Below, one piece after another: positions 16,243 through 25,335 of a stretch of DNA of 64,000 bases. Under the pieces are notes generated by a model, which had not been told where the DNA came from, did not search any database, and saw only the letters and a program-made list of their open reading frames with translations. How positions within the stretch are numbered: the first letter of the stretch is position 1; each line of letters starts with the position of its first letter. The translations under genes and the position numbers were made by a program. The DNA comes from Phytoplasma sp041276565 (GTDB lineage: Bacteria; Bacillota_I; Bacilli_A; Acholeplasmatales; Acholeplasmataceae). The stretch lies in assembly GCF_041276565.1 (NCBI RefSeq), contig NZ_JBGGGR010000001.1:1-64000 (forward strand), written 5' to 3'.

Positions 16243-17931
16243 ATGTATTTACAACAAATTCAAAATCAAATAGAACAAATTTTAAATAAAAAACATAATA
16301 TTAATGCATTTCTACAATCAAATTATAAATCAGATAAATTTGATTTTTTTTTACCGTTATTTCCTTATGTCAAAGATATAAAAAAAAATTTGTTAGATAT
16401 TTTTGAAATTTTTAAACAAGATTTGTCATTAGAAGTAGTAGACAATATTTTTTTTGAAAATGGTTTTTTAAATATTAAATTAAATAGAAAAATTATAAGT
16501 AAAAATATTTTAACTAATATTGATAAATCTATTTTTGATTATGAAAAAAAAGCAGACAACGTATCCAAAGTTGTTATTTTTGATTATTCCTCACCAAATA
16601 TAGCAAAAAATTTTTCTATTGGGCATTTACGTTCAACAGTGATAGGAAACGCATTAAAAAACGTTTATAAAAAATTAGGTTTTCGAACTGTCGGAATTAA
16701 TCATTTAGGTGATTGGGGAACACAATTTGGAAAAATGATTTTCGCTTATAAAAAATGGGCTCAAAAAGAAAACATTTTAAAAGATCCTATTAACGAATTA
16801 CAAAGAGTTTATATTTTGTTTCATGAAGAAACTCAAAAAGATAAATCATTAGAAGATGAAGCGAGAGAAATATTTCGTCTTTTAGAAAACAAAGATCCAG
16901 AAATAACTGATTTATGGAACTGGTTTAAAAAAATTTCTTTAGAAGAATTTAAGAAAATTTATGATTTATTAGATATTCATTTTGATCATTATATAGGTGA
17001 ATCTTTTTTTCATGACAAAGCTATTGAATTGTTAGATGAACTACGTCAAAAAAATTTAGTTTTATTTGATGATCAAGCTTATATTATGCCATTAGACGAT
17101 GGAATGCCGCCAGCTTTAATGCAAAAAAAAAACAAAAGCACACTTTATTTAACAAGAGATGTAGCTTGTGTTATATATCGTTATAAAAGATTTAATTTTT
17201 ATAAAGTTTTATATGTGGTTGGAAACGAACAAAAATTACATTATAAACAGTTAAAAGCGGTTTTAAATAAAATAGGTTACGATAATTTAAATTTAGAACA
17301 TGTTAATTTTGGTTTAGTTCATTTTCAAAATATGAAAATCTCTACAAGAAAAAGCATAGATTTTAAATTGATTAATATTATTGAATCAGCTAAAAAAGAA
17401 GCTCAAAATATAATTCAAAAAAGATTTTCTGATACAAAAAAAATAGAACAAATAGCTCAAAAAGTATCTATCGGAGCCATTGTTTTTAATGATTTAAAAA
17501 ATGATCGTCATTTAGATATTGAATTTGATTTAAAAAAAATGTTACAATTTGAAGGAAATAATGGTCCTTATTTACAATATACAATGGTTAGATTATATTC
17601 TATTTTAAAAAAATCTCAAGTCAACGAAAATTTACATTGGGAAGAAATAATTAATTATTATAGTCAATTTCATTATTATAATTTAATTAAATTAATAGAT
17701 TCTTTTTATGAAATATTAGAAAAAGTACAACAAAAAAATATGCCTAGTATTTTAGCTAGATATTTATTACAATTAGCTAAGAATATTAATCAGTTTTACG
17801 AAAAAGAAAAAATTTTAAATACTGATAATCTTGTTTTACAAGACGCTAATATTTTATTAATTAAAAATTGTTTAAATTTACTTGAAGAAGGATTAAAAAT
17901 TTTAGGAATTCCTATTTTAAAAGAAATGTAA
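16243..17931 (+). CDS. argS: Arginyl-tRNA synthetase
   Basis: Charges tRNA-Arg. Class I motifs are SSPNIAKNFSIGHLRST (HIGH equivalent IGHL) and MKISTRKS (KMSKS equivalent); LGDWGTQFG lies between them. The C-terminal DALR domain contains GNNGPYLQYTMVR. I choose ATG 16243 (562 residues), preceded by AAGGA at 16229-16233. A TTG-initiated extension from 16189 would begin inside the upstream hairpin. Length and domain order are normal. Confidence 0.95.
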   Translation: MYLQQIQNQIEQILNKKHNINAFLQSNYKSDKFDFFLPLFPYVKDIKKNLLDIFEIFKQDLSLEVVDNIFFENGFLNIKLNRKIISKNILTNIDKSIFDYEKKADNVSKVVIFDYSSPNIAKNFSIGHLRSTVIGNALKNVYKKLGFRTVGINHLGDWGTQFGKMIFAYKKWAQKENILKDPINELQRVYILFHEETQKDKSLEDEAREIFRLLENKDPEITDLWNWFKKISLEEFKKIYDLLDIHFDHYIGESFFHDKAIELLDELRQKNLVLFDDQAYIMPLDDGMPPALMQKKNKSTLYLTRDVACVIYRYKRFNFYKVLYVVGNEQKLHYKQLKAVLNKIGYDNLNLEHVNFGLVHFQNMKISTRKSIDFKLINIIESAKKEAQNIIQKRFSDTKKIEQIAQKVSIGAIVFNDLKNDRHLDIEFDLKKMLQFEGNNGPYLQYTMVRLYSILKKSQVNENLHWEEIINYYSQFHYYNLIKLIDSFYEILEKVQQKNMPSILARYLLQLAKNINQFYEKEKILNTDNLVLQDANILLIKNCLNLLEEGLKILGIPILKEM

Positions 17932-18010
17932 ATTAATTTTTCGTTTATATTTTTCTCATTTCAACTTTATATTTAACTTTATAAAAATAATGAAAGAAAA
18001 AAGGTTTTTT

Positions 18011-18601
18011 ATGAATAATTTAAATTTAGAACAAAATTCAGATAATTGGCATATTCATAGAAAAAAATATATTAATGCTTCTGAAGTAGCAATTATTATG
18101 GGGTTTAATCCTTTTGATAACAAAAAGAATCTTTTAAAAAGAAAACTTTTTGATGAAAAAATAGAAGATAATAAATTTATGCAACACGGAAGAAAATTAG
18201 AACCCAAAGCTAGAAATTTTTTTAATGATATTAATAAAACTAATTTTAAACCTTTAGTTTGTGTTAAAGAATTTTTTTCTGCTTCTTTAGATGGTTGGAA
18301 CGCTGAAACAAATAGTTTATTAGAGATTAAATGTCCTCTTTATATCAATTCTAAGACTTGGCAAAAATTTTTTATTAATGGAGAAATTCCTGAATATTAT
18401 TATGCACAGATTCAGGCTCAAATTTATTGTTCTGATGCTGAAAAAGCTTTTTTTTTAGTTTTTCAAGATTACCAAAATGCTAAAGTTAAAGAAGTTAATA
18501 GAGATCCAGAGTTTCTTGAAAAAATGTATGAAGAATGTTTAAAATTTTATAATATTTTTGAAGAAGCGAAACAAATTTTAAATAAAGTATCTGGTGAATA
18601 A
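18011..18601 (+). CDS. YqaJ-family phage-type exonuclease (lambda Exo fold)
   Basis: This 196-residue protein has the PD-(D/E)XK nuclease pattern of YqaJ/lambda exonuclease proteins: INASEVAIIMGFNPF, the GRKLEPKAR glutamate, SASLDGW aspartate, LLEIKCP (E-x-K) and the helix YYAQIQAQIYCSDAEKAFFLVF. In phages such enzymes resect dsDNA ends for a partner annealing protein (RecT/Bet), but none is adjacent. The start is ATG 18011, 7 bases after AAAAAGG (17997-18003); an ATG at 17990 has no such site. It sits between argS and acpP as a single gene, probably a domesticated or remnant prophage gene. Substrate specificity unknown. Confidence 0.82.
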   Translation: MNNLNLEQNSDNWHIHRKKYINASEVAIIMGFNPFDNKKNLLKRKLFDEKIEDNKFMQHGRKLEPKARNFFNDINKTNFKPLVCVKEFFSASLDGWNAETNSLLEIKCPLYINSKTWQKFFINGEIPEYYYAQIQAQIYCSDAEKAFFLVFQDYQNAKVKEVNRDPEFLEKMYEECLKFYNIFEEAKQILNKVSGE

Positions 18602-18634
18602 AAAAAATATTTTTTTCTAATTTTTATTTTTGGA

Positions 18635-18727
18635 TATAATCTTAATATATCTCCATTTAATAAAGTAATTAAAGCAAAAATATTATAAAATAATATATAA
18701 ATAAATGTTTTTATCTTTGGATAAAAA
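18635..18727 (+). promoter_or_regulatory. Putative acpP leader: -10 box and small hairpin
   Basis: TATAAT at 18635-18640 lies about 118 bases before acpP. Downstream, TTTTTATC (18708-18715) pairs with GATAAAAA (18720-18727) around loop TTTG, directly ahead of the AAAGAGG ribosome-binding site (18745-18751). No -35 is convincing, and the hairpin role is unknown. Confidence 0.3.
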
Positions 18728-18757
18728 TAAAATTTTTATTAAAAAAAGAGGTTTTTA

Positions 18758-18988
18758 ATGATTGAAAATACTGTTAAAGAAATTATTTCTAAGAAAAAAA
18801 ATATCAAAAGTGATGATATAACACCACAAACAAGATTAAAAGAAGATTTAGGTTTAGATTCTTTTGACGCTGTTGAAATAGTGATGGAATTAGAAAAAGT
18901 TTTTAAAATCCAAATTAGTGATGAGTCTATGCAACAATTTAAAATTTTAAAAGATGTTGTCAATTACGTCGAAACAAAAATATCTTAA
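18758..18988 (+). CDS. acpP: Acyl carrier protein
   Basis: A 76-residue acidic four-helix protein. The phosphopantetheine serine is in EDLGLDSFDAVEIVMELE (usually DSLD; here DSFD). AAAGAGG lies 6 bases before the ATG. Fatty-acid synthesis genes are not in the window. In reduced Acholeplasmatales ACP may serve acyl transfer to glycerol phosphate (compare plsC at 3370), which is inference. An antisense reading frame across this gene is a shadow. Confidence 0.95.
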   Translation: MIENTVKEIISKKKNIKSDDITPQTRLKEDLGLDSFDAVEIVMELEKVFKIQISDESMQQFKILKDVVNYVETKIS

Positions 18989-19025
18989 TTTAATTATTTT
19001 TTATATTAAATAGAGGTTTTCATTT

Positions 19026-21482
19026 ATGTTGGTTTATGATTTCAAAAAAATAGAATTAAAATGGCAATCTCATTGGGACAATACAAAAACTTTTAAAACT
19101 AATAAAAAAAAATTAAAGAAAAAATTTTATTGTTTAGATATGTTCCCTTATCCTTCCTCTTCAGGATTACATGTGGGTCATATTGAAGGTTATACAGCCA
19201 GTGATATTGTTAATAGATTTAAAAGAATGAGTGGTTATAATGTCTTTCATCCTTTCGGATGGGATTCTTTCGGTTTACCCGCAGAACAATACGCTTTACA
19301 AACTGGTAATAATCCCGAAACTTTCACTTACCAAAACATTGAAAATTTTAAAAAACAAATTAAAATGTTGGGGAAAGGTATCGATTGGGATACAGAATTA
19401 GCTACTTCTGAACCTTATTTTTACCACTGGACACAATGGATTTTCAAAAGAATTTTCAAAAATGATTTAGCTTTTTTGAAAAATGTAGAAGTTAATTTTT
19501 GTGAAAAATTAGGAACAGTTTTATCTAATGAAGAAATTTTTACAACAGAAGAAGGTATTTTTTCTGAAAGAGGGGGGTATCCTGTTGTAAGAAAAAAAAT
19601 GAAACAATGGGTTTTAAAAATAACTTCTTATCTTGATCGTTTATTAGAAGGTTTAGATTCTTTAGATTGGTCTCCTCAATTAAAAGATATTCAAAAAAAA
19701 TGGATAGGCAAAAAAAAGGGGTTTATTTTTAATTTCGCTTTTGATTCTCTTACTGATGCTCAGTTAGAAGTTTTTACGACTAAACCTTATACTATTTTCG
19801 GAGTAAGTGCCGTTGTATTAGCTCCTGAACATCCTTTAATTTCTTCGATTGTTACAAAAGAATTTCTCGAACCGGTTAAATTATATTTAAAAGATGTCGA
19901 AAATAAAACAGATCTAAAAAGAAATATCAACGCGGTCAAAACTGGTGTTTTTACCGGAAGTTATGTCATTCATCCTTTCACTAATAAAAAAATTCCTGTT
20001 TGGGTCGCTGATTATGTATTACCTCATTACGGTAAAGGAGCGGTTATGTCTGTTCCTTTTTGTGATGAAAGAGATTTTTTATTTTCTAAAAAATATAATT
20101 TAGAAATAATTCCTATTTTTAAAGTCAATAACGAATCTCATAATGTTGATTTTCAAAAAGATAATACTGATATTCATTCTATTTCAGAGACAGATATTTT
20201 AATTAATAGTGTTTTTTTAAATGGACTTGATATTAAAGAAGCTAGTGAAAAAATTTTGAATTTATCTCGAGAAAATAATTTTGGTCGTGTGCATTTTACT
20301 TATCAAATGCGTGATTGGGTTTTTTCTCGTCAAAGATATTGGGGCGAACCTTTTCCAGTTTATTATGATGAAAATGATAATGTTTATTTAGAAGAAGATG
20401 ATCAATTGCCTTTATTATTACCTTTTTTAGAAAAAATTGAGGTCTCAGGTGATGGAACTTCTCCTTTATCTAAAGTTTCTTCATGGTTGTATTTCGAAAA
20501 AGATGGTAAAAAATATAAAAGAGATTCTAATACTATGCCTCAAGTTGCTGCTAGTTCTTGGTATCATATAGCTTATCTTTTAAGAAATAATACAGGGATG
20601 TTGTCATTAGATTCTGAAGAAGCTAAAAAAAGATTAAATTATTTTTTGCCTGTTGATTTGTATATCGGTGGAAGCGAACACGCTGTCGGTCATTTATTAT
20701 ATTCTCGTTTTTGGCATAAATTTTTATATGATTCAGGTATAGTCTCAACTCCAGAACCATTTCAAAAATTAGTCAATCCTGGTATGATTTTAGGTGAAGA
20801 CCATTTAAAAATGAGTAAATCTAAAAACAATAGTGTCAGTGCTTCGACAGTTTTAGAAAAATACGGAGCAGATGCTATCAGAATTTATATTATGTTTTTA
20901 GGTCCTTTGGAAGATAACAAAATTTGGAACGAAAATGGATTAAAAGGGATCAATCGTTTTTTAAATAAAGTTTATAATGCAGCTTCTTCTTTTATAATAG
21001 ATGAAGAATGTGATTTTTTAAATTCAATACTTAATCAGACTATTAAAATAGTTACAAGATATTACGATAAATTAAAATTCAATACCATCGTCAGCCAATT
21101 AATGATTTTTATTAATCAAGTTTATAAATTCAAAAAAATAAATAAAAATCAAATGAGAATTTTTTTACAATTATTAAATCCTATAGCACCCCATTTAACA
21201 GAAGAATTAAATCAAAATATTTTAAAAAATTCTGATGAATTGGTTTATTCCGATTGGCCTCTTTATCAAAAAACAGCATTAACTGATACTTCTGTTCAAA
21301 CTGAAATCGTTGTTCAAATTAACGGTCATTTAAAAACTAAAATTTGGATTTTAAAAAATGACGATAAAGACACGGTTTTTCAAAAAGCTTTACAAAACGA
21401 CAAAATTAAATTTTTAATTCAAAATAAAAAGATTTTAAAATTTTTTTACATCCAAAATAAATTATTGAATTTAGTTATTTGA
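19026..21482 (+). CDS. leuS: Leucyl-tRNA synthetase
   Basis: This 818-residue class I synthetase has the HIGH-type motif SSGLHVGHIEGY, WDSFGLPAEQYA, the CP1 editing domain (about 220-400, with TTKPYTIFG and CDERDFLFSKKY), YIGGSEHAVGHLLYSRFW and KMSKSKNN. The C-terminal anticodon-binding region is present to ILKFFYIQNKLLNLVI. Start ATG 19026 has TAGAGG 8 bases upstream. The gene ends in TGA. It is tightly followed by gmk. Confidence 0.97.
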   Translation: MLVYDFKKIELKWQSHWDNTKTFKTNKKKLKKKFYCLDMFPYPSSSGLHVGHIEGYTASDIVNRFKRMSGYNVFHPFGWDSFGLPAEQYALQTGNNPETFTYQNIENFKKQIKMLGKGIDWDTELATSEPYFYHWTQWIFKRIFKNDLAFLKNVEVNFCEKLGTVLSNEEIFTTEEGIFSERGGYPVVRKKMKQWVLKITSYLDRLLEGLDSLDWSPQLKDIQKKWIGKKKGFIFNFAFDSLTDAQLEVFTTKPYTIFGVSAVVLAPEHPLISSIVTKEFLEPVKLYLKDVENKTDLKRNINAVKTGVFTGSYVIHPFTNKKIPVWVADYVLPHYGKGAVMSVPFCDERDFLFSKKYNLEIIPIFKVNNESHNVDFQKDNTDIHSISETDILINSVFLNGLDIKEASEKILNLSRENNFGRVHFTYQMRDWVFSRQRYWGEPFPVYYDENDNVYLEEDDQLPLLLPFLEKIEVSGDGTSPLSKVSSWLYFEKDGKKYKRDSNTMPQVAASSWYHIAYLLRNNTGMLSLDSEEAKKRLNYFLPVDLYIGGSEHAVGHLLYSRFWHKFLYDSGIVSTPEPFQKLVNPGMILGEDHLKMSKSKNNSVSASTVLEKYGADAIRIYIMFLGPLEDNKIWNENGLKGINRFLNKVYNAASSFIIDEECDFLNSILNQTIKIVTRYYDKLKFNTIVSQLMIFINQVYKFKKINKNQMRIFLQLLNPIAPHLTEELNQNILKNSDELVYSDWPLYQKTALTDTSVQTEIVVQINGHLKTKIWILKNDDKDTVFQKALQNDKIKFLIQNKKILKFFYIQNKLLNLVI

Positions 21483-21525
21483 TTTTTTTCAAAAACAAAA
21501 AAGAAAGAATTATAAAATTTATATT

Positions 21526-22158
21526 ATGAAATTGCATAGAAAAGGTTTAGTAATAGTAATTTCAGGTCCGTCTGGAGTCGGCAAAGGAGAAATAAAAAAA
21601 TCTTTATTAAATAGAGAAGGTAATAATTTTTTTTATTCTGTGTCCGCAACAACGAGAAAACCTAGGCCTGGAGAAAAAGACGGAATAGATTATTTTTTTA
21701 TGCAAAAAAAAGATTTTAAACAAAAAATCAAAGAAAATTTTTTTTTAGAATATAGTAAATTTGTTGATCATTATTATGGCACTCCATATAAAAATATTTT
21801 GCAAAGTTTGGAAGAAGAAAAAGAAATTCTTTTAGAAATTGATATTAAAGGAGCTTTACAAATTAGAAAACATAAATTGCATAAAGACAGTGTTTTTATT
21901 TTTATCGCTCCTCCTTCTAAACAAATTATCCAAGAACGTTTAAAAAAAAGAAATTCTGAAACAGATGAAGAAATTCAAAAACGTATGTTGAATTATGATA
22001 AAGAAATGAATTTAGCTTATAAATACGATTATATTGTTGTTAACGATGAAGTAAAAAATGCTGTAGATAAAATTATGTCTATTATCATCGCAGAACATTC
22101 TAAGACTAAAAATAGTATTGATTATTATTTAACAGAAATTGTAAAAAAAGGAAAATAA
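21526..22158 (+). CDS. gmk: Guanylate kinase
   Basis: Phosphorylates GMP to GDP. The 210-residue enzyme has the P-loop SGPSGVGKGEI, YSVSATTRKPRPGEKDGIDYFF for GMP binding, and FIFIAPPS with the lid arginines ERLKKRNSETDEEIQKRM. gmk, rpoZ and rsmH follow one another with gaps of 5 and 54 bases, so they are probably co-transcribed, a common Firmicutes order for gmk-rpoZ. Confidence 0.97.
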   Translation: MKLHRKGLVIVISGPSGVGKGEIKKSLLNREGNNFFYSVSATTRKPRPGEKDGIDYFFMQKKDFKQKIKENFFLEYSKFVDHYYGTPYKNILQSLEEEKEILLEIDIKGALQIRKHKLHKDSVFIFIAPPSKQIIQERLKKRNSETDEEIQKRMLNYDKEMNLAYKYDYIVVNDEVKNAVDKIMSIIIAEHSKTKNSIDYYLTEIVKKGK

Positions 22159-22163
22159 CTATT

Positions 22164-22379
22164 ATGGAAAAAAAAGAAAAAGAAGGTTTAAATTATCCTT
22201 CAATTGATGAATTATTAAAAAAAATAGATTCTAAATATAAATTAGTTTACTTGTCTAGTAAAATATCTCGTATTATTAAAGAAAAAAATATAGATGTTTC
22301 GAATATAGAAGGCAAAAAATTAGTAACTAAAGCTTTATATGAAGTTATTAATGGTAATTTCGAAATTGAATTTGAATAA
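22164..22379 (+). CDS. rpoZ: RNA polymerase omega subunit
   Basis: A 71-residue protein with LNYPSIDELLKKIDSKYKLVYLSSKISR and the helix KKLVTKALYEVINGNFEI, matching the conserved omega core (SKYALVIAAAKRAR..KPVTIALEEIAEGKI). The start lies 5 bases after the gmk stop. Omega supports assembly of beta' in RNA polymerase; rpoA lies in this window at 36655. Confidence 0.85.
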   Translation: MEKKEKEGLNYPSIDELLKKIDSKYKLVYLSSKISRIIKEKNIDVSNIEGKKLVTKALYEVINGNFEIEFE

Positions 22380-22433
22380 AAACAAAAATTATTTTAATTA
22401 TAAAAGTGATATAAAAAAATAGAGGCTTATAAA

Positions 22434-23360
22434 TTGAAATCATTAAAGCATATTTCTGTTTTGACTAAAGAAATTATCGAATCTTTAAACATTAACCCTC
22501 AAGGGACTTATGTCGATGCTACTTTAGGCGGCGGAGGACATAGTTTAGCTATTTTAGAAAAAATAAATCAAGGTTTTTTACATTCTTTCGATCGTGATTA
22601 TTTTGCAATTCTTGAATGTCAGAAAAAATTTGAAAGTAGAAAAAATATTTTTTTATATCATAATAATTATGCTTCTATTGAAGAAGAATTATCAAAAAAA
22701 AATATTTTTTCTATTGATGGCATTGTTTTTGATTTAGGATTATCTTCTTTTCAAATTGATGATCCTGAAAGAGGTTTTAGTTATTTACAAGATTCTCTTT
22801 TAGATATGAGAATGGATCAAAAACAAAAAACAACAGCTCATTATATCGTGAACAATTATAGTTTTACTGAATTAAAAAAAATTTTTTTATTTTTTGGGGA
22901 AGAACCAAAATCTTCTTTAATAGCTCGTGAAATTATCAAAAGAAGACCTATAAATAAAAGTTTAGAATTGGTAGCGATTACAGATAAATTTTATCCTTTT
23001 TATGATAAAAATAAAAAGGGGCATAGTGCTAAAAGAATTTTTCAAGCTTTAAGAATAGAAGTTAATCAAGAATTAAAATTTTTAGAGATGGCTTTAAAAC
23101 AAAGTCTTAAATTATTAAAAAAAGATGGCAGAATAGTCGTTATCAGTTTTAATTCTTTAGAAGATCGTTTAGTAAAGAGATTTTTTAAAGAAAATAGTCA
23201 ATTAAATTTACTTTCTGATTTACCTATTAAAGAAAAAAATTTGCCAAAAACTCCTTTAACTCTTTTGAATAAAAAAATTATTATCCCTAGTTTAGAAGAA
23301 ATAAAATTAAACTCTAGGAGTCGTTACGCAAAATTAAGAGTAGCTATCAAAAATTATTAA
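22434..23360 (+). CDS. rsmH: 16S rRNA (cytosine-N4)-methyltransferase
   Basis: Methylates C1402 of 16S rRNA. The 308-residue protein has the SAM-binding VDATLGGGGHS, VFDLGLSSFQIDDPERGFSY, LDMRMDQ, HSAKRIFQALRIEVNQEL and FNSLEDRLVKRFF. Start is TTG 22434 with TAGAGG at 22421-22426, giving the usual N-terminus KSLKHISVLTKEIIESL. In walled bacteria rsmH begins the division cluster; no ftsL, pbp or mur genes follow here. Confidence 0.94.
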   Translation: MKSLKHISVLTKEIIESLNINPQGTYVDATLGGGGHSLAILEKINQGFLHSFDRDYFAILECQKKFESRKNIFLYHNNYASIEEELSKKNIFSIDGIVFDLGLSSFQIDDPERGFSYLQDSLLDMRMDQKQKTTAHYIVNNYSFTELKKIFLFFGEEPKSSLIAREIIKRRPINKSLELVAITDKFYPFYDKNKKGHSAKRIFQALRIEVNQELKFLEMALKQSLKLLKKDGRIVVISFNSLEDRLVKRFFKENSQLNLLSDLPIKEKNLPKTPLTLLNKKIIIPSLEEIKLNSRSRYAKLRVAIKNY

Positions 23361-23362
23361 AT

Positions 23363-23399
23363 TTTTGTATATAATTGTATATTATTTATTTATACAAAA
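23363..23399 (+). terminator. Hairpin after rsmH
   Basis: TTTTGTATA (23363-23371) is complementary to TATACAAAA (23391-23399). It begins 3 bases after the rsmH stop and may act together with the next palindrome to end transcription. Confidence 0.4.
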
Positions 23400-23401
23400 T
23401 A

Positions 23402-23445
23402 TATAAAAATTGTTAAATATTTAACAATTTTTATAAAAAAAATAA
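23402..23445 (+). terminator. Perfect 34-base palindrome after rsmH, probable terminator
   Basis: Arm 23402-23418 (TATAAAAATTGTTAAAT) is exactly complementary to 23419-23435. The U-rich 3' arm (ATTTTTATA) would give a weak U-tract. It separates the gmk-rpoZ-rsmH group from the ribosomal operon. Confidence 0.55.
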
Positions 23446-23689
23446 ATTTAATATATAATTATAATGATTGTCTATTTTTTAATAAATTATTTTTGAACAA
23501 TAGTTAAAATTAGTTTATTTTAATATTTTGTTTTTTATTTTTTTACATAAAATATTAAAAAAATGAAAAATTATTTTTGAGTTATGCAGTTTTTGTATCT
23601 TTATGATGTATTTTTTTCATTTAGTTATGTTATTTTTTTTTTTTTTTAAAATTTTCAATACTTTATAGAAAGGCAGTTTATATTATAAA

Positions 23690-24004
23690 ATGGTAAAAAA
23701 GAAAGAAATTGTTAAGATTCTTTTAAAAACTTATGATTATCATTTGATTGATCAAGCGGCTAAAAAAATTATTAATAGTGTTATCAAAACAGGAGCTAAA
23801 GTAGTAGGACCGATACCTTTACCTACTAGAAAAGAAATTTTCACTGTAAATCGTTCTACTTTTGTTAACAAAGATAGTAGAGAACAATTCGGTCGTTTCA
23901 CTCATAAGCGTTTAATTCAAATTATCGAACCAAACAATCAAACGATAGATGTTTTAATGCATATCAATTTGCCTCATGTAGTTGATATTTTTTTAACAAA
24001 ATAA
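23690..24004 (+). CDS. rpsJ: 30S ribosomal protein S10
   Basis: First gene of the S10-spc-alpha block. The 104 residues include ILLKTYDYHLIDQAAKKII, GPIPLPTRKEIFTVNRSTFVNKDSREQFGRFTHKRLI and VDIFL at the end; all are diagnostic. S10 also forms the NusE antitermination subunit; nusA is present at 59077. Confidence 0.97.
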   Translation: MVKKKEIVKILLKTYDYHLIDQAAKKIINSVIKTGAKVVGPIPLPTRKEIFTVNRSTFVNKDSREQFGRFTHKRLIQIIEPNNQTIDVLMHINLPHVVDIFLTK

Positions 24005-24058
24005 AATTTTTATTTAAAAAAATTATTTTGATTTTTTTAATTTAAGAAAGAGGATAAG

Positions 24059-24712
24059 ATGTCGAAGGGAATTTTAGGACAAAAAATAGGAATTACTCAA
24101 ATTTTTGATGACAAAGGATTTTTAATTCCTGTTACTGTAGTTGATGTTTCTGATAACGTTGTTTTACAACAAAAAACTATTGAAAAAGATGGTTATCAAG
24201 CTACTCAATTAGGTTTTAAATCTAAAAAAGCAAAATTAACAACAAAACCTCTTTTAGGACATTTTAATAAAAGCAAAACTGAACCAAAATATTTTGTACG
24301 CGAAATTTCTTTTTTATCAGATGAAGTGAACGAATTAAAAGATTTAAAAGAAGGTACTGTTTTAGATAATAATTTATTTTCTGAAAAAGAAATTATCGAT
24401 GTTATCGGGATAAGCAAAGGAAAAGGTTTCGCTGGTTCTATTAAAAGACATAATCAAAGTCGTGGTCCTGAAAGTCATGGTTCTAGATATCATAGAAGAC
24501 CTGGATCTATGGGTCCTATAAAAGGAAATATTACAGGTAAAAAATTACCAGGTAGAATGGGGCACCAAAGAGTTACTATACAAAATTTAACAATTCATTC
24601 TGTTGATGCAGAAAAAAAAATATTGTTAATTAAAGGCAATGTTCCAGGGCCTAAAAAAAGTTTTGTAATTATAAAATCTGCTGTCAAAAAAGTAAATAAG
24701 GAAGTTTCATAA
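24059..24712 (+). CDS. rplC: 50S ribosomal protein L3
   Basis: A 217-residue protein with SKGILGQKIGITQIFDDKG, the long extension ISKGKGFAGSIKRHNQSRGPESHGS, HRRPGSMGPIKGNITGKKLPGRMGHQRVT and the GNVPGPKKSFVII end. AGAAAGAGGA lies directly before the ATG. The stop TAA shares one base with the rplD start (TAATG). Confidence 0.97.
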   Translation: MSKGILGQKIGITQIFDDKGFLIPVTVVDVSDNVVLQQKTIEKDGYQATQLGFKSKKAKLTTKPLLGHFNKSKTEPKYFVREISFLSDEVNELKDLKEGTVLDNNLFSEKEIIDVIGISKGKGFAGSIKRHNQSRGPESHGSRYHRRPGSMGPIKGNITGKKLPGRMGHQRVTIQNLTIHSVDAEKKILLIKGNVPGPKKSFVIIKSAVKKVNKEVS

Positions 24713-25335
24713 TGAATAAATATGATGTTTTCAATCAAAAAGGAGAAGTAGTATCAGAAATTTTTTTGAAAGATGATATTTTTGGTACTAAATCAAATCA
24801 ACAAGTTTTATATGATGTTGTGAATCAACAAAGAGCAGCCATGCGTCAAGGAACACATTTTACTAAAAATAGAGCACTTGTTTCTGGTGGTGGTAAAAAA
24901 CCTTGGGCCCAAAAAGGAACAGGTAATGCTCGTCACGGTTCGATTCGTTCTCCTTTATGGAGAGGTGGGGGCGTGGCATTCGGTCCTAAACCAAGAAAAT
25001 ATAATTTTAAATTAAATGCTAAAATCAGAAAATTAGCTATGGCTTCTGCTTTATTTTTACAAAAAGAAAAAAATAATTTAATAATAATGGATTCATTAGA
25101 AATGGATACTGTAAAAACTAAGCATTTTCAAGAATTTTTAGATAAAATGAAAATTTCTAATAAAGTTTTAATAGTAGTTGACAAATTAAATGATAATTTA
25201 ATTCGTTGTACTAATAATTTACCTCAAGTAACTTTAGAAAGTTTTTCTCATGTTAGCGTTTATCAAATTTTAAATACTCAATGTCTTCTTTTAACAAAAG
25301 AAGCGTTAAAACAATTCGAGGAGGTTTTTAAATAA
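24712..25335 (+). CDS. rplD: 50S ribosomal protein L4
   Basis: A 207-residue protein with QRAAMRQGTHFTKNRALVSGGGKKPWAQKGTGNARHGSIRSPLWRGGG in the exit-tunnel loop (quoted in part: GGGKKPWAQKGTGNARHGS). It is coupled to rplC by TAATG and to rplW by the same arrangement. L4 autoregulates this operon in some bacteria; no matching leader structure was identified here. Confidence 0.97.
   Translation: MNKYDVFNQKGEVVSEIFLKDDIFGTKSNQQVLYDVVNQQRAAMRQGTHFTKNRALVSGGGKKPWAQKGTGNARHGSIRSPLWRGGGVAFGPKPRKYNFKLNAKIRKLAMASALFLQKEKNNLIIMDSLEMDTVKTKHFQEFLDKMKISNKVLIVVDKLNDNLIRCTNNLPQVTLESFSHVSVYQILNTQCLLLTKEALKQFEEVFK

Larger units (their letters stand above)
23361..23689 (+). promoter_or_regulatory. 329-base region upstream of the S10 operon
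   Basis: Contains two hairpins (listed separately), a possible promoter TTGAGT (23577-23582) / TATGAT (23602-23607, 19-base spacer), and an uninterrupted run of 15 T at 23633-23647, about 42 bases before rpsJ. AAAGG (23669-23673) is a rather distant ribosome-binding site (16 bases) for rpsJ. No protein gene is supported here. Confidence 0.4.

Noticed and set aside
23584..23650. Short reading frame (ATG 23584) ahead of rpsJ as a leader peptide
   Set aside because: It encodes mostly Phe because of the T run, stops at the end of that run and has no ribosome-binding site; probably chance.
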